Assembly (NCBI RefSeq): GCF_900188415.1
Contig: NZ_FZNV01000003.1
Location: 310,001 to 374,000, forward strand
DNA length: 64,000 nucleotides
Source: Maribacter sedimenticola
GTDB taxonomy: Bacteria; Bacteroidota; Bacteroidia; Flavobacteriales; Flavobacteriaceae
Reading direction: 5' to 3'
This document shows, one piece after another, positions 8,286 through 16,904 of this stretch (position 1 is the stretch's first letter; the number at the start of each line of letters is the position of its first letter). A program made the translations under genes and the position numbers. The notes under the pieces are model-generated. The model saw only the letters and a list, made by a program, of their open reading frames with translations, did not search any database and was not told the DNA's origin.

Positions 8286-9014
8286 ATGAATTTAAACAGA
8301 CAACAACTATCATTGCTTATTACGTTTCTTAGCATGGCTATAGTGGTCCTGGTATTGTTCAGTATTCATTTAGGAGGCAAGGAAGAAAGGCATGATGACT
8401 ATGTTGTTGAAATGGTGATGGACGAGGAAATTTTTGAAAAATTACTGGAGGAAGAAGAAACCAAGGAAGAGCAGGCCAATATAGATCCAATTAAAAGTCA
8501 TTTGGCCTATAACGAAACGGCCAAACCTAGTTATGGTAATCCCGAGCCCTTAAAAACATTGGACGAAATTTTACAGGAGCGCAGTGAAATGGAAGAAAGC
8601 GCTACAACGGACAATGCAACTGACGATCAAGGTTATGCTGAACGAATAAAGGCTTTGGCCAAAAAAAGGGAAGAAAAACGACAACTTCTTGGTGAAAAGG
8701 AAGCCCAAAAAAAGGAATTTACCAATAACCTCGCCGCGCGTAGGACTTCCGTTTCCTATTCATTGCTTAACAGAACCAATTATAGGTTGCCTCCCCCAAT
8801 CTATACATGTATTGAAGGTGGTAAAGTAGTCATCAATATAGTGGTAAACGAATTGGGTTATGTTACGGATGCGGACTTTAACGAACGTAGTTCCGGCACC
8901 TCTAATGGTTGCCTTGTGGAAAATGCAATAGCCTATGCTTTAAAATCCCGTTTCAACTCATCTGATAAGAAATCTCAAAAAGGTTCTATTACCTATTTAT
9001 TTCAAGGGAAGTAA
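8286..9014 (+). CDS. Membrane-anchored TonB-C-like protein
   Basis: I do not recognise a named family, but the layout is clear. There is one N-terminal membrane helix (about 8-28), then a long charged linker rich in Glu and Lys (about 40-150, probably partly coiled coil). A compact C-terminal domain of about 75 residues contains two cysteines and a GKVVINIVVNELGYVTDADF segment, like the TonB C-terminal fold. It ends the ftsX-truB run. It lacks the proline-rich region of a classic TonB, so energy transduction to a receptor is possible but unproven. Its last 18 bases overlap the 3' end of the convergent thioredoxin-like gene. Confidence 0.65.
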   Translation: MNLNRQQLSLLITFLSMAIVVLVLFSIHLGGKEERHDDYVVEMVMDEEIFEKLLEEEETKEEQANIDPIKSHLAYNETAKPSYGNPEPLKTLDEILQERSEMEESATTDNATDDQGYAERIKALAKKREEKRQLLGEKEAQKKEFTNNLAARRTSVSYSLLNRTNYRLPPPIYTCIEGGKVVINIVVNELGYVTDADFNERSSGTSNGCLVENAIAYALKSRFNSSDKKSQKGSITYLFQGK

Positions 9015-9641
9015 CCTTAATAAATCCTCTAGAATACTCTGCCCTTTATCCTTATTATAAAATAGCTGTAGATCCTGCTTGAACTCGGGCGTAAGCTTGC
9101 CATGCGTACTCTTATACTTTTCTACCATTACCGTGGCCTTCATAGATCGTGGCCCCCATGTTGCCACTGGGACACCACTATTTTGATCAATAGCAACTAA
9201 TTTAGGAATAGACCTTGTTCCATTTGTCAAAAAACGGTCCATGATCGCCAAATTCTTATCACGTAAAATTATAGTCAACGAAACTTTAGGATTGATTTCC
9301 GTTATCTTATGCATTACCGGCAGTGCGGGGGAAGCATCTCCGCACCAACTTTCCGTCAATACTAACCAAGAAACAGGTTGAACTACAGATTTGATTTTGG
9401 CAATATCTTCATCACTGAACCTTAAGGTTTTGTCCCACCTCCTCATTCGGCTATCGTTCAACCGGGTATACTGCACAAAAGCTTCCGTTTGCTCGGGGCC
9501 CGTAGTAGCACCCTTTTTCGCCAAGCTGGCCACCAAGGCCCTGTATGCACCATACGTGTACCCGCTAACCAAACTTTTTTCAATTAAATCCTCTACGGCA
9601 AGCTCCATATTATCCTTGTTCAATACATTAATCGTAGACAT
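8997..9641 (-). CDS. Thioredoxin-fold family protein with a single active-site cysteine
   Basis: A 214-residue cytoplasmic protein. Its central domain (about 80-190) has the thioredoxin pattern WLVLTESWCGDASPALPV, followed by a cis-proline element (TRSIPKLVAID) and WGPRS. The usual CxxC is reduced to CGDA, so dithiol redox exchange is unlikely. A monothiol, chaperone or bacilliredoxin-like role would fit. It overlaps the convergent upstream gene by 18 bases and lies 23 bases downstream of the tolC-like stop on the opposite side. It could be read through from the exporter operon. Confidence 0.75.
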   Translation of the reverse strand: MSTINVLNKDNMELAVEDLIEKSLVSGYTYGAYRALVASLAKKGATTGPEQTEAFVQYTRLNDSRMRRWDKTLRFSDEDIAKIKSVVQPVSWLVLTESWCGDASPALPVMHKITEINPKVSLTIILRDKNLAIMDRFLTNGTRSIPKLVAIDQNSGVPVATWGPRSMKATVMVEKYKSTHGKLTPEFKQDLQLFYNKDKGQSILEDLLRLLPLK

Positions 9642-9664
9642 TAGTAGCCAACACCACCCAATAC

Positions 9665-11068
9665 TTACAAATTTTCCGGATTCACCGCCAAGCTATTGAA
9701 CAATTTGGCCTTTGCCGTAAAATATTTATTCTCTACTAGATTTTGTTTTAAGACGGCATCAATCAATTTTGTCTCTCTTGAATTAATCAAGAACAATGAA
9801 CTTTCACCAAAACTGAACTTACGTTCCTCCGCTGCCAAAAGTGCCTGATAACTTGCCACAATATCCTCTATTAAGCTGTTTTGTTTCTCAAAAGATTCCA
9901 GTTCATTATAGATAGCCACTATTTTGTTCTGTATTTGTACTTGGGCATTATCAAACTCAAACTGGGCATCCCTTAGTTTCAGTTTTGCCAATTTTAAATC
10001 TCCCCGCTCCTTTCTTAGGAACAAGGGAAGTTCAAAATTTAACCCGCCTTTATAATTCTGTGGCTCCAATGAATTTAGATAATTGGGCGTATCCGTAATA
10101 AATTTATATTCTACATCTATCCTAGGCAGCAGCTTATTGGTCTTTAACCGTTTATCCACGGTCAACCCATCTATTTTATAACCTAATGATTTTAACTTGG
10201 GATGATTCTCCAGCACAAAACTATCCAACGGTTTTCCTAAAATTTCCAATGCCTGATCTATTTCTACATCCAAGGAGAGATCTGGCAAGACATTTTCCTG
10301 AAGTTCCATGGGAATATTCTCTCCCATCCATAGAAAATTTGAGAGTTCCAGTCTGGCATTACGTAAAGTAACCTTAGCCTGTTCAAGTTCTAACGCCCTA
10401 TTCTGAACGGCAATTTTGGCCTCAACGGTGTCTATTGCGGCAATTTCGCCTGCCAATGCACTTTGATTGATGCCTTTTAGCCTAACCTTAGCATTATCCA
10501 AAAAATCATTGAACAACAAACTATTTCTATAGGCCTGAAGCCAGTTAAAATAGGCCAAGGAAGCATCATATAAGATTTGATTGACCAAAATATCCCTATC
10601 CGCTTTGGATTGTTCCCTAAAGAACTTTGCTTTTTTTAAGGTGGCCATTCTCTCATTGATCCAGGAACCACGGCCCAAGGACAAGGCTACCCCAGCGCTG
10701 TACAAACCATCTTCCGGCACATTACGTTCCGCATTAACGTATTCACCTGTATACTGTTCAAAATCTCCCTTGAGTTCTATACCGTACCATGTAGGCACCT
10801 TGAAAGTGGCATTTAGCAAATCATAATACTCCTTACCCTTGAACTCCTTTCCTGAATAATCGACCTCGATTTTTGGATCGAACCCACCTCTGGCCTTCAT
10901 TAAATTGGCCTGCCCAATATCCAAGGCCATATTTGCTTGTCTTGCTATAGGATGGTATTTTTTGACATAGCCTAAATACTCCCTGAAATTTAGCTGTAGG
11001 GAATCCACGTTTTGAGCATTTGCAAAACAACCGGCACAAAAACAAATTATAAGGATAAATAATCTCAT
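9665..11068 (-). CDS. TolC-family outer membrane efflux protein
   Basis: Outer-membrane channel component of the exporter operon. The chosen ATG at 11068 gives a signal peptide (MRLFILIICFCAGCFANAQ) and 467 residues; an in-frame upstream start would lie inside the hlyD gene. The body has two long helical repeats, with conserved AxxLPRIDVEYKF-type and SLFLINSRETKLIDA segments, typical of TolC/OEP proteins. The start is two bases after the hlyD stop, so translation is coupled. The substrate of the system is not evident. Confidence 0.9.
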   Translation of the reverse strand: MRLFILIICFCAGCFANAQNVDSLQLNFREYLGYVKKYHPIARQANMALDIGQANLMKARGGFDPKIEVDYSGKEFKGKEYYDLLNATFKVPTWYGIELKGDFEQYTGEYVNAERNVPEDGLYSAGVALSLGRGSWINERMATLKKAKFFREQSKADRDILVNQILYDASLAYFNWLQAYRNSLLFNDFLDNAKVRLKGINQSALAGEIAAIDTVEAKIAVQNRALELEQAKVTLRNARLELSNFLWMGENIPMELQENVLPDLSLDVEIDQALEILGKPLDSFVLENHPKLKSLGYKIDGLTVDKRLKTNKLLPRIDVEYKFITDTPNYLNSLEPQNYKGGLNFELPLFLRKERGDLKLAKLKLRDAQFEFDNAQVQIQNKIVAIYNELESFEKQNSLIEDIVASYQALLAAEERKFSFGESSLFLINSRETKLIDAVLKQNLVENKYFTAKAKLFNSLAVNPENL

Positions 11069-11070
11069 CT

Positions 11071-12423
11071 TTATTTTTTTACAGGTTTGTCCTGGGCACC
11101 ATTGGGCTGATAATAGTTTGGCGGGAAGCCATTTAACTGCCTCCATAGTTCATACCAAATTGGAACATCTTCCAATAAGGCAATGGTATTGGCTCCGGAA
11201 CCTACCCTAAGGGCGTTGGGCCAAGGTTGATCGCTCTTATCCGGTGATAACAGCACCCTATACTTTCCATTGGGGTTTATAAAGGTTTCTATAGCTACTA
11301 CCTCTCCGGCGTACGTACCGTAAGAGGCATTGGGCCAACCACTGAATACGATAGCGGGCCAACCATCAAATTGTATCCTTACTTTTTCTCCCAAATGAAT
11401 CAACGGCAGGTCAATGGGGTTTACAAATGTCTCTACGGCCATGTCATAATCTGCAGGCATAATGCCAACCAATGGTGCTCCTTCCTTAAATGCCTCACCA
11501 ATACCCGCTTTTATCACCTGGTTAATATATCCGTTCTGCGGGGCCCTTATATAACGCAGGTCATTTCTCATTTGGTAATTGGTAAAGTCATTTTCCAACT
11601 TACTAACCTGTGCCTCAGAGTCAAACTGATTGGACATGGCTGTATACTTATCACTTTGGGCCTTGGATATCTTATCGGTATAGGAGGCCTGTACCCTGTT
11701 AATCTCAACCTCTGCATTCAAAATTTCATTCTTAGCGGCCAGTAATTTGTTCTGTTGTGAAATTAGCTTTGCTTGGGTTTCCTGTAACTTCAGCCTTTTT
11801 TCCTCCACATCCGTAACCGCTTTCAACCCTTCGCTCTGTAATTGCTCCGTCCTTTCATATTGGCGTTCCGCAATCTTGATATTGGTTTTAGCGGCCTCAA
11901 ATTCTATACTATCGCTCTGTGCCTTTAACCTTGCCTGCAATAATTTGTTTTTGGCCTGCTCCAATTTTAACTTTCTTTCGTTATACAGGGCGGCAACCTG
12001 GTTGTCCAATGCCTTAACCTTATCCCCATAAGAAGTTACGGAAGACGCTTTGGACTTTAACTGTTGCCCGGTACGTTCCACCAAATCAGGATCAAAATAC
12101 TCCGATTTAATTTCAGATATAAAAAGTATAGTATCTCCCTTGCTTACATAATCTCCTTCCCTTACAAACCATTTTTCTATTCTGCCCGGTATAGGGGACT
12201 GTATGGTCTGCGGCCTTTGCCCAGGCTCTAAGGTGGTTAGATACCCTCTGGCATTAATGGTCTGTGTCCAAGGCAAGAACAGTACAATGATACCAATGAC
12301 CGCAAATGCGAACAAAAAACGATTAAAATGCTTGTAATGCCTATAATGAAAGACTTTTTGGGCAGATTTAAAATGGTCCAAAGAAACCTTTTTATTAAGT
12401 TTTTTATGAGATATATTCAACAT
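11071..12423 (-). CDS. HlyD-family membrane fusion protein
   Basis: Periplasmic adaptor linking the inner-membrane exporter to the TolC-like channel. It has a cytoplasmic N-terminus, one membrane helix (about 38-56), and a first half-lipoyl segment (IPGRIEKWFVREGDYVSKGD). A long coiled-coil hairpin covers about 115-290, followed by the second half-lipoyl segment (IRAPQNGYINQVIKAGIGE) and a beta-barrel region. The 450-residue length is normal. It lies 6 bases after the ABC gene and 2 bases before tolC. Confidence 0.92.
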   Translation of the reverse strand: MLNISHKKLNKKVSLDHFKSAQKVFHYRHYKHFNRFLFAFAVIGIIVLFLPWTQTINARGYLTTLEPGQRPQTIQSPIPGRIEKWFVREGDYVSKGDTILFISEIKSEYFDPDLVERTGQQLKSKASSVTSYGDKVKALDNQVAALYNERKLKLEQAKNKLLQARLKAQSDSIEFEAAKTNIKIAERQYERTEQLQSEGLKAVTDVEEKRLKLQETQAKLISQQNKLLAAKNEILNAEVEINRVQASYTDKISKAQSDKYTAMSNQFDSEAQVSKLENDFTNYQMRNDLRYIRAPQNGYINQVIKAGIGEAFKEGAPLVGIMPADYDMAVETFVNPIDLPLIHLGEKVRIQFDGWPAIVFSGWPNASYGTYAGEVVAIETFINPNGKYRVLLSPDKSDQPWPNALRVGSGANTIALLEDVPIWYELWRQLNGFPPNYYQPNGAQDKPVKK

Positions 12424-12429
12424 ATGTGC

Positions 12430-14097
12430 TTACAATTCGTTAATTATTTTTCCTTTTTCCATCGTAATTACACGAGAACATGTATTGATCCATTTATCAT
12501 TTTCACTGACCACCACCAATGCCCAACCATTGACAGGATCGCTTAAAAATTTCAAGATTTTATCAGCTTCATCAATATTGAATTGTTCCAAAGGATCTTT
12601 TAATAGCAATAGTTTGGGTTTTCTCACGATACTTCTTGCCAAAACTATTTTTTTGGATACCGTATGGGGTATCTGTTTGCCCTCAGGATAAATTATGGTA
12701 TTCAATCCTTTTGCCTGGCTCTTAACAAAATCGGTCAAGCCAACTTTGTCCAAAGCCCAATATACCTGCTCATTAGTGATATCCTTGTCCCCAAAAGTTA
12801 TGTTATTCAAAATGGTCCCTTCAAAAGGAGATTCTTCCAACAATGATTGGCCTAGCTTGGAGCGGTAATAATTTAAGTTCATACCCCTTAGGGAAACGCC
12901 GTTTACATACACTCCACCGCTATCCGGTTCTAAAATTCCTGCTATGATCCTCAACAACGTATTTTTTCCCGAACCGCTGTTACCCCGTAATAAGATGGTA
13001 CAATTTGGGGTAATGGTCAAGTTAAGGTTTGAAATGATTACCCGTTTGTCATGCGGAACACTATAGGTTATATCATTTAATTCTATGGTCAACGATTCAT
13101 CATCGGTAAAGGGTTTTTCACCATCTTGAGGCTCTAGCTCCTTATCTACCACCTGGCCCATTTTTTCCAAGGAGGTCAATAGGTCATAAAAAGTTTCCAG
13201 ACCCAAAATCAATTTTTCCACCGAGGTTATCACCAAAAGGATAATAATTTCCGCCGCTACAAATTGTCCAATATTCATTTCTTGGTTTAAAACCAAAAGC
13301 CCCCCGATCAATAAAAGTCCAGCCGTTACCAAGACTTTAAAACCGATCATCTGTATAAACTGGAGCACCAATATCCTAAAATGGCTTTCCCTAGCATTGA
13401 GATACCCCACAACCAAGGTATCATTCTTTTCCAATGCATGGGATGTTTTACCGGATAGCTTAAAACTAACAATACACCTTGCCACTTCCTGCAACCAATG
13501 CACTACCTGGTATTTGCTTTTTGACTCATCTAAACTTGTATCTAACCCTCTTTGTGCGGTAAACTTGAACACGATATAAATAAGCAGTAACAACAGCAAA
13601 CCATAGGCTATAAAAAATGGATGGTAAAAGGATAGTAGCAACAACCCAAAAACAATCTGCAGTAAGGCAGCCGGGAAATCTATTAAAACTTTGGACAACG
13701 ACTTTTGAATGGTCAACGTATCAAAAAACCTATTTGCCAATTCCGGTGGATAGTAGTTGTGCAGCTCACTCATTTTAATTTTGGGAAACCTATAGGCAAA
13801 TTCAAATGAAGAACGGGTGAAGATTTTTTGCTGTACATTTTCAATAATCCGTATCTGCATTAATTGCAATATACCTACGAACGCCACTCCAAGAGTTACC
13901 AATATTACCAGTACGATCCACGATGTACTCACCTGGGCACCTTGCAACAAGTTTATAATGGCCTGTATACCCAATGGCAAGGATAGGTTGACAATACCTG
14001 CAAATACGGCATAATAAAATACTTGGAATATATCTCGTTTGTCCAGTTTTAAAAGTCCTAGAAAACGCTGCCATGAGGTTAGAAGTTTCTTACTCAT
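12430..14097 (-). CDS. ABC half-exporter with a degenerate nucleotide-binding domain
   Basis: Inner-membrane component of the exporter operon, 555 residues. Residues 1-320 form an ABC-exporter transmembrane domain with about six helices; residues 340-555 form the ATP-binding domain. The fold markers remain, but the catalytic set is broken. Walker A is GNSGSGKNT, with Asn379 in place of Ser/Thr. The Q-loop position appears to be Leu420, and the LSGGQ signature is replaced by TVSKK (about 479-483). Walker B reads LLLLKDP, with Lys for Asp at 500 and Asp for Glu at 501. The switch His is Glu532. ATP hydrolysis therefore looks doubtful, yet the reading frame is intact and translationally overlaps the TetR gene by 8 bases. 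It may be a family-wide feature or may need a partner ATPase from elsewhere. Confidence 0.88.
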   Translation of the reverse strand: MSKKLLTSWQRFLGLLKLDKRDIFQVFYYAVFAGIVNLSLPLGIQAIINLLQGAQVSTSWIVLVILVTLGVAFVGILQLMQIRIIENVQQKIFTRSSFEFAYRFPKIKMSELHNYYPPELANRFFDTLTIQKSLSKVLIDFPAALLQIVFGLLLLSFYHPFFIAYGLLLLLLIYIVFKFTAQRGLDTSLDESKSKYQVVHWLQEVARCIVSFKLSGKTSHALEKNDTLVVGYLNARESHFRILVLQFIQMIGFKVLVTAGLLLIGGLLVLNQEMNIGQFVAAEIIILLVITSVEKLILGLETFYDLLTSLEKMGQVVDKELEPQDGEKPFTDDESLTIELNDITYSVPHDKRVIISNLNLTITPNCTILLRGNSGSGKNTLLRIIAGILEPDSGGVYVNGVSLRGMNLNYYRSKLGQSLLEESPFEGTILNNITFGDKDITNEQVYWALDKVGLTDFVKSQAKGLNTIIYPEGKQIPHTVSKKIVLARSIVRKPKLLLLKDPLEQFNIDEADKILKFLSDPVNGWALVVVSENDKWINTCSRVITMEKGKIINEL

Positions 14098-14776
14098 TTA
14101 TTGGTCTATTTAGTGTATTAAAAACTAGATGTGTCAGGTACTCGGCAATAGTTACCTTGTCGTTGCAATCTGTTAATGTAGAGAAATGGTCCTTTAAAAA
14201 ATGTTGATGTAAAGCACTTTCCAAAAGGGTGCTTGCCAAACTGGAAGGAAACTTATAAGAGTCGTTGACATCTTTGATCATTTCACCAATTCTACCCACC
14301 ATTCTTTTATATACTGTAAAATATCCTTCCTTATTCTCCTGATCTACCTCTTTGGTCAAATAGGATTTGGAATATTCATTGATCACTATTTCATTTAAAA
14401 CAACTTCGTTAATATGTGAAAAGGACGAATCCATTTTAACTTCACTGGTTAGAATATTTATTCCCTTTTGTAGCTTTTCCTTAGGATCTTGAATACTATG
14501 GGTAGCAAAGACCAAATGATACTCCATCCAACCCCAATACCATGACGTCAGGTATAACAACAGCTTATGTTTATTTTCAAAATAGCGGTATATAGAACTT
14601 TCATTGGATCCTATTTCCCTTCCCAATTTTTTAAATGTAAAGCTCTCCCATCCTAATTTGTTAATCATTAGTATGCTGTGCTCAATGATCTTTTTACCAA
14701 GCTCTGAAGATTCCGGATCCTTAACATATAACTTATCGTTAATCCTAATCTTGACTCCCTGTAATAATCTTTCCAT
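14090..14776 (-). CDS. TetR-family transcriptional regulator
   Basis: First gene of the four-gene exporter operon, 228 residues. The N-terminal helix-turn-helix covers about 30-75 (WESFTFKKLGREIGSNESSIYRYFENKHKLL), with the typical TetR YRYF-x-NK-x-LL ending. The remainder is a ligand-binding helical domain. It begins about 25 residues later than usual TetR proteins, so it has a short N-terminal extension. I chose the ATG at 14776; a TTG two codons upstream is possible. Its 3' end overlaps the ABC gene by 8 bases. Palindromes over its own promoter suggest autoregulation. Confidence 0.88.
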   Translation of the reverse strand: MERLLQGVKIRINDKLYVKDPESSELGKKIIEHSILMINKLGWESFTFKKLGREIGSNESSIYRYFENKHKLLLYLTSWYWGWMEYHLVFATHSIQDPKEKLQKGINILTSEVKMDSSFSHINEVVLNEIVINEYSKSYLTKEVDQENKEGYFTVYKRMVGRIGEMIKDVNDSYKFPSSLASTLLESALHQHFLKDHFSTLTDCNDKVTIAEYLTHLVFNTLNRPINE

Positions 14777-14798
14777 ATCCAAAAAAATAAAACAAACA

Positions 14799-14806
14799 CA
14801 AATTTA
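14799..14806 (-). promoter_or_regulatory. -7 promoter box for the TetR-exporter operon
   Basis: The minus strand reads TAAATTTG, a full match to TAnnTTTG, 22 bases before the ATG at 14776. A TTG lies 16 bases further upstream (14825-14823), slightly closer than the usual -33 spacing. The box overlaps the palindrome at 14805-14821. Confidence 0.5.
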
Positions 14807-14862
14807 ATAGTATTACTATTATCAAGTAATAGTTTTACAAATTTTAACGATAGTTTTGCTAT
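14805..14862. promoter_or_regulatory. Probable TetR operator region with two palindromes
   Basis: A 17-base perfect palindrome (TAATAGTA, central T, TACTATTA) spans 14805-14821, between and over the promoter elements. A second related site, ATAG-N5-CTAT, lies at 14850-14862. Both share the ATAG/CTAT half-sites. The size and placement fit operators of the TetR gene just downstream. Binding itself is inferred. Confidence 0.5.
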
Positions 14863-14979
14863 TCTGTTTAAGGAAATATTATTCGTAATAATTTTAAAGA
14901 TTTAACAAAAAAGGGCTACTTCTCCTAAACCTCAAAGAGTTAACTACATTTAAAGTATTTTTAAGGACAGTTATATTAT

Positions 14980-15546
14980 ATGGAAAAATTAAACAAATGC
15001 GGATGGTGTTTAGGTGATGATCTATACGAAGCTTATCATGATAATGAATGGGGATCACCAGTAAAGGACGATGCAACTTTATTTGAGTTCCTGGTGTTGG
15101 AAACTTTTCAAGCAGGCTTAAGTTGGATTACAATTTTACGCAAACGAGAAAATTTCAGAAAAGCTTTTGATAATTTTGATTACCAAAAAATTGCACGGTA
15201 TAAAGAAAAGAAAGTTTTGTCGTTAATGGAAAATGAAGGTATTATACGAAACCGATTAAAGATAAGGTCTACGGTAAGTAATGCAACCAGTTTCATTGCG
15301 ATCCAAAACGAATTTGGCAGTTTTAGTAATTATATTTGGGGGTTTGTAGACCATAGCCCTATAATAAACAATGTGCTTCATTATAAAGAGGCACCAGCCA
15401 ATACACCACTATCCGACAAAATTAGCAAAGATTTGAAAAAACGCGGTTTTAAATTTGTTGGCAGCACCGTTATATATGCCTTTATGCAGGCAACCGGAAT
15501 GGTGAACGATCATGAAATCAATTGTTTTAGATATCACCAAGTTTAA
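14980..15546 (+). CDS. tag: DNA-3-methyladenine glycosylase I
   Basis: Base-excision repair enzyme that removes 3-methyladenine from alkylated DNA. The 188-residue protein has the family N-terminus (CGWCLGDDLYEAYHDNEWG). Zinc-site residues Cys7, His20, His178 and Cys182 match the E. coli Tag ligands with a uniform +3 offset. The substrate-pocket Glu41 (LETFQAGLSW) is also present. It reads away from the exporter operon and is followed 6 bases later by a small secreted-protein gene. Confidence 0.96.
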   Translation: MEKLNKCGWCLGDDLYEAYHDNEWGSPVKDDATLFEFLVLETFQAGLSWITILRKRENFRKAFDNFDYQKIARYKEKKVLSLMENEGIIRNRLKIRSTVSNATSFIAIQNEFGSFSNYIWGFVDHSPIINNVLHYKEAPANTPLSDKISKDLKKRGFKFVGSTVIYAFMQATGMVNDHEINCFRYHQV

Positions 15547-15552
15547 CTCTTA

Positions 15553-16149
15553 ATGCAAATTCCTTTGAGCAGATCATTAGTCCTTATATTCGTCTTATTT
15601 ATTACTTGCTGTTCCGTACTTAGCGCTCAAGAGATATTTGAACGAGAATTTAGAATAATAAAAAGCCAATTTCCGGCACGTTCCCTTTCATTGATCCATC
15701 AACATGTGCAAGAAATTAAACGACTAAAGTTTTACCAGGAAATAGACAGTTCTATACCCGTTTATCTTGCAAAATTTAAAAAAGACAAACTTTGGTATGG
15801 CGTACAATTTCAAGAAAATGGTGATTTAGAGTTGATACAGATTAAGATAAAGCGTATGGATATCCCCAATGATTCATATTCCCAAATAGATTCATATTTA
15901 GACAATATGTTCTCCAAATACAAAATAAAAAGTATACAACAGCAATATCATTCAAATAACGAAGCTTTAGACGTAACTTTTAAAAACGCCTTTCAAAATC
16001 TACTATTACCTACGGTACACTATAAATTTATTGTTGCTGGCAAAAAGAATAAGCGCCACGATCAGTATGAATTGTTATTTGATGCAGATGGAAATTTAAG
16101 GCAAGAACGCATAGCATTACCGCAGAATTATGACCATGTCCTCTATTAA
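15553..16149 (+). CDS. Secreted hypothetical protein
   Basis: I do not recognise this family with certainty. It is a 198-residue protein with a signal peptide of about 26 residues (ending CCSVLSAQ). The mature domain has alternating beta strands and helices, with a repeated FKKDKLWYGVQF and YELLFDADGNLRQER pattern that recalls PepSY-like/BLIP-type folds. It is 6 bases behind tag and probably co-transcribed, although no functional link is evident. Confidence 0.6.
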   Translation: MQIPLSRSLVLIFVLFITCCSVLSAQEIFEREFRIIKSQFPARSLSLIHQHVQEIKRLKFYQEIDSSIPVYLAKFKKDKLWYGVQFQENGDLELIQIKIKRMDIPNDSYSQIDSYLDNMFSKYKIKSIQQQYHSNNEALDVTFKNAFQNLLLPTVHYKFIVAGKKNKRHDQYELLFDADGNLRQERIALPQNYDHVLY

Positions 16150-16162
16150 GGTATTACCATGA

Positions 16163-16813
16163 TTATTTCAACAACTCCATAAATTTTTCCCTGGGAATTT
16201 CCTGTGCACCCAAACTGGCCAAATGTGCAGTATATAATTGGCAATCTATGGCTTTATATCCTTTGGCATGTAAATCTTCCGCCAATTTGATAAAGGCAAA
16301 TTTGGATGCATTGGATGTTATACTGAACATACTCTCCCCACAAAAAATATGACCTAGATCAATACCGTACAGACCACCAACCAGTTCATTTTGCTCCCAC
16401 ACCTCATAGGATGTTGCATAGCCCTTTTCATGCATTGCACAGTAGGCCTTTTTCATATTTTGCGTTATCCAAGTACCATCTTGCCCTTCTCTTTCAATAC
16501 TAGAACAATGCTCCAAAACTTGTTGAAAACAGGTATTCTTGGTCAATCTAAAACGATTGTCCCTAAGTACCTTACGCATACTTTTGGAAATTTTTACTTT
16601 ATCCGGATACAAGACCATTCTAGGGTCGGGACTCCACCACAATATGGGCGATTCATCATTGAACCACGGAAATATTCCGTTTGTATAGGCCAATACCAAC
16701 CGCTCCACGGACAAATCACCACCAACGGCCAAAAGACCTTCGCTATTTGCAGTTTCAACAGGTGGAAATTCTAACCTATCCGTTAAATAGAACAATCTAT
16801 GTGGACTTTTCAC
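16163..16813 (-). CDS. aat: Leucyl/phenylalanyl-tRNA--protein transferase
   Basis: Adds Leu or Phe to proteins with N-terminal Arg or Lys, creating N-degrons for ClpS/ClpAP. The 216-residue protein has the signature FPPVETANSEGLLAVGGDL, then YTNGIFPWF and WWSPDPRMVL, and the GGLYGIDLGHIFCGESMFS core near residue 145. The start is a GTG, and the conserved N-terminus begins within a few residues of it. It is convergent with the preceding secreted-protein gene (13-base gap). Confidence 0.95.
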   Translation of the reverse strand: MKSPHRLFYLTDRLEFPPVETANSEGLLAVGGDLSVERLVLAYTNGIFPWFNDESPILWWSPDPRMVLYPDKVKISKSMRKVLRDNRFRLTKNTCFQQVLEHCSSIEREGQDGTWITQNMKKAYCAMHEKGYATSYEVWEQNELVGGLYGIDLGHIFCGESMFSITSNASKFAFIKLAEDLHAKGYKAIDCQLYTAHLASLGAQEIPREKFMELLK

Positions 16814-16841
16814 TTATCTGAAATTTATTGTCCTAAAATAA

Positions 16842-16874
16842 AAAACTTGCCCAACTTATAGCTGAACAAGTTTT
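16842..16874 (-). terminator. Terminator of the DUF3127 gene
   Basis: The inverted repeat AAAACTTG (16842-16849) / CAAGTTTT (16867-16874) has a 17-base interior that can pair further. On the minus strand it runs into TTTTTTATTTT, as expected for a Rho-independent terminator. Confidence 0.65.
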
Positions 16875-16904
16875 ATACTTAAACCATTTATAATAATTAC
16901 CTTT

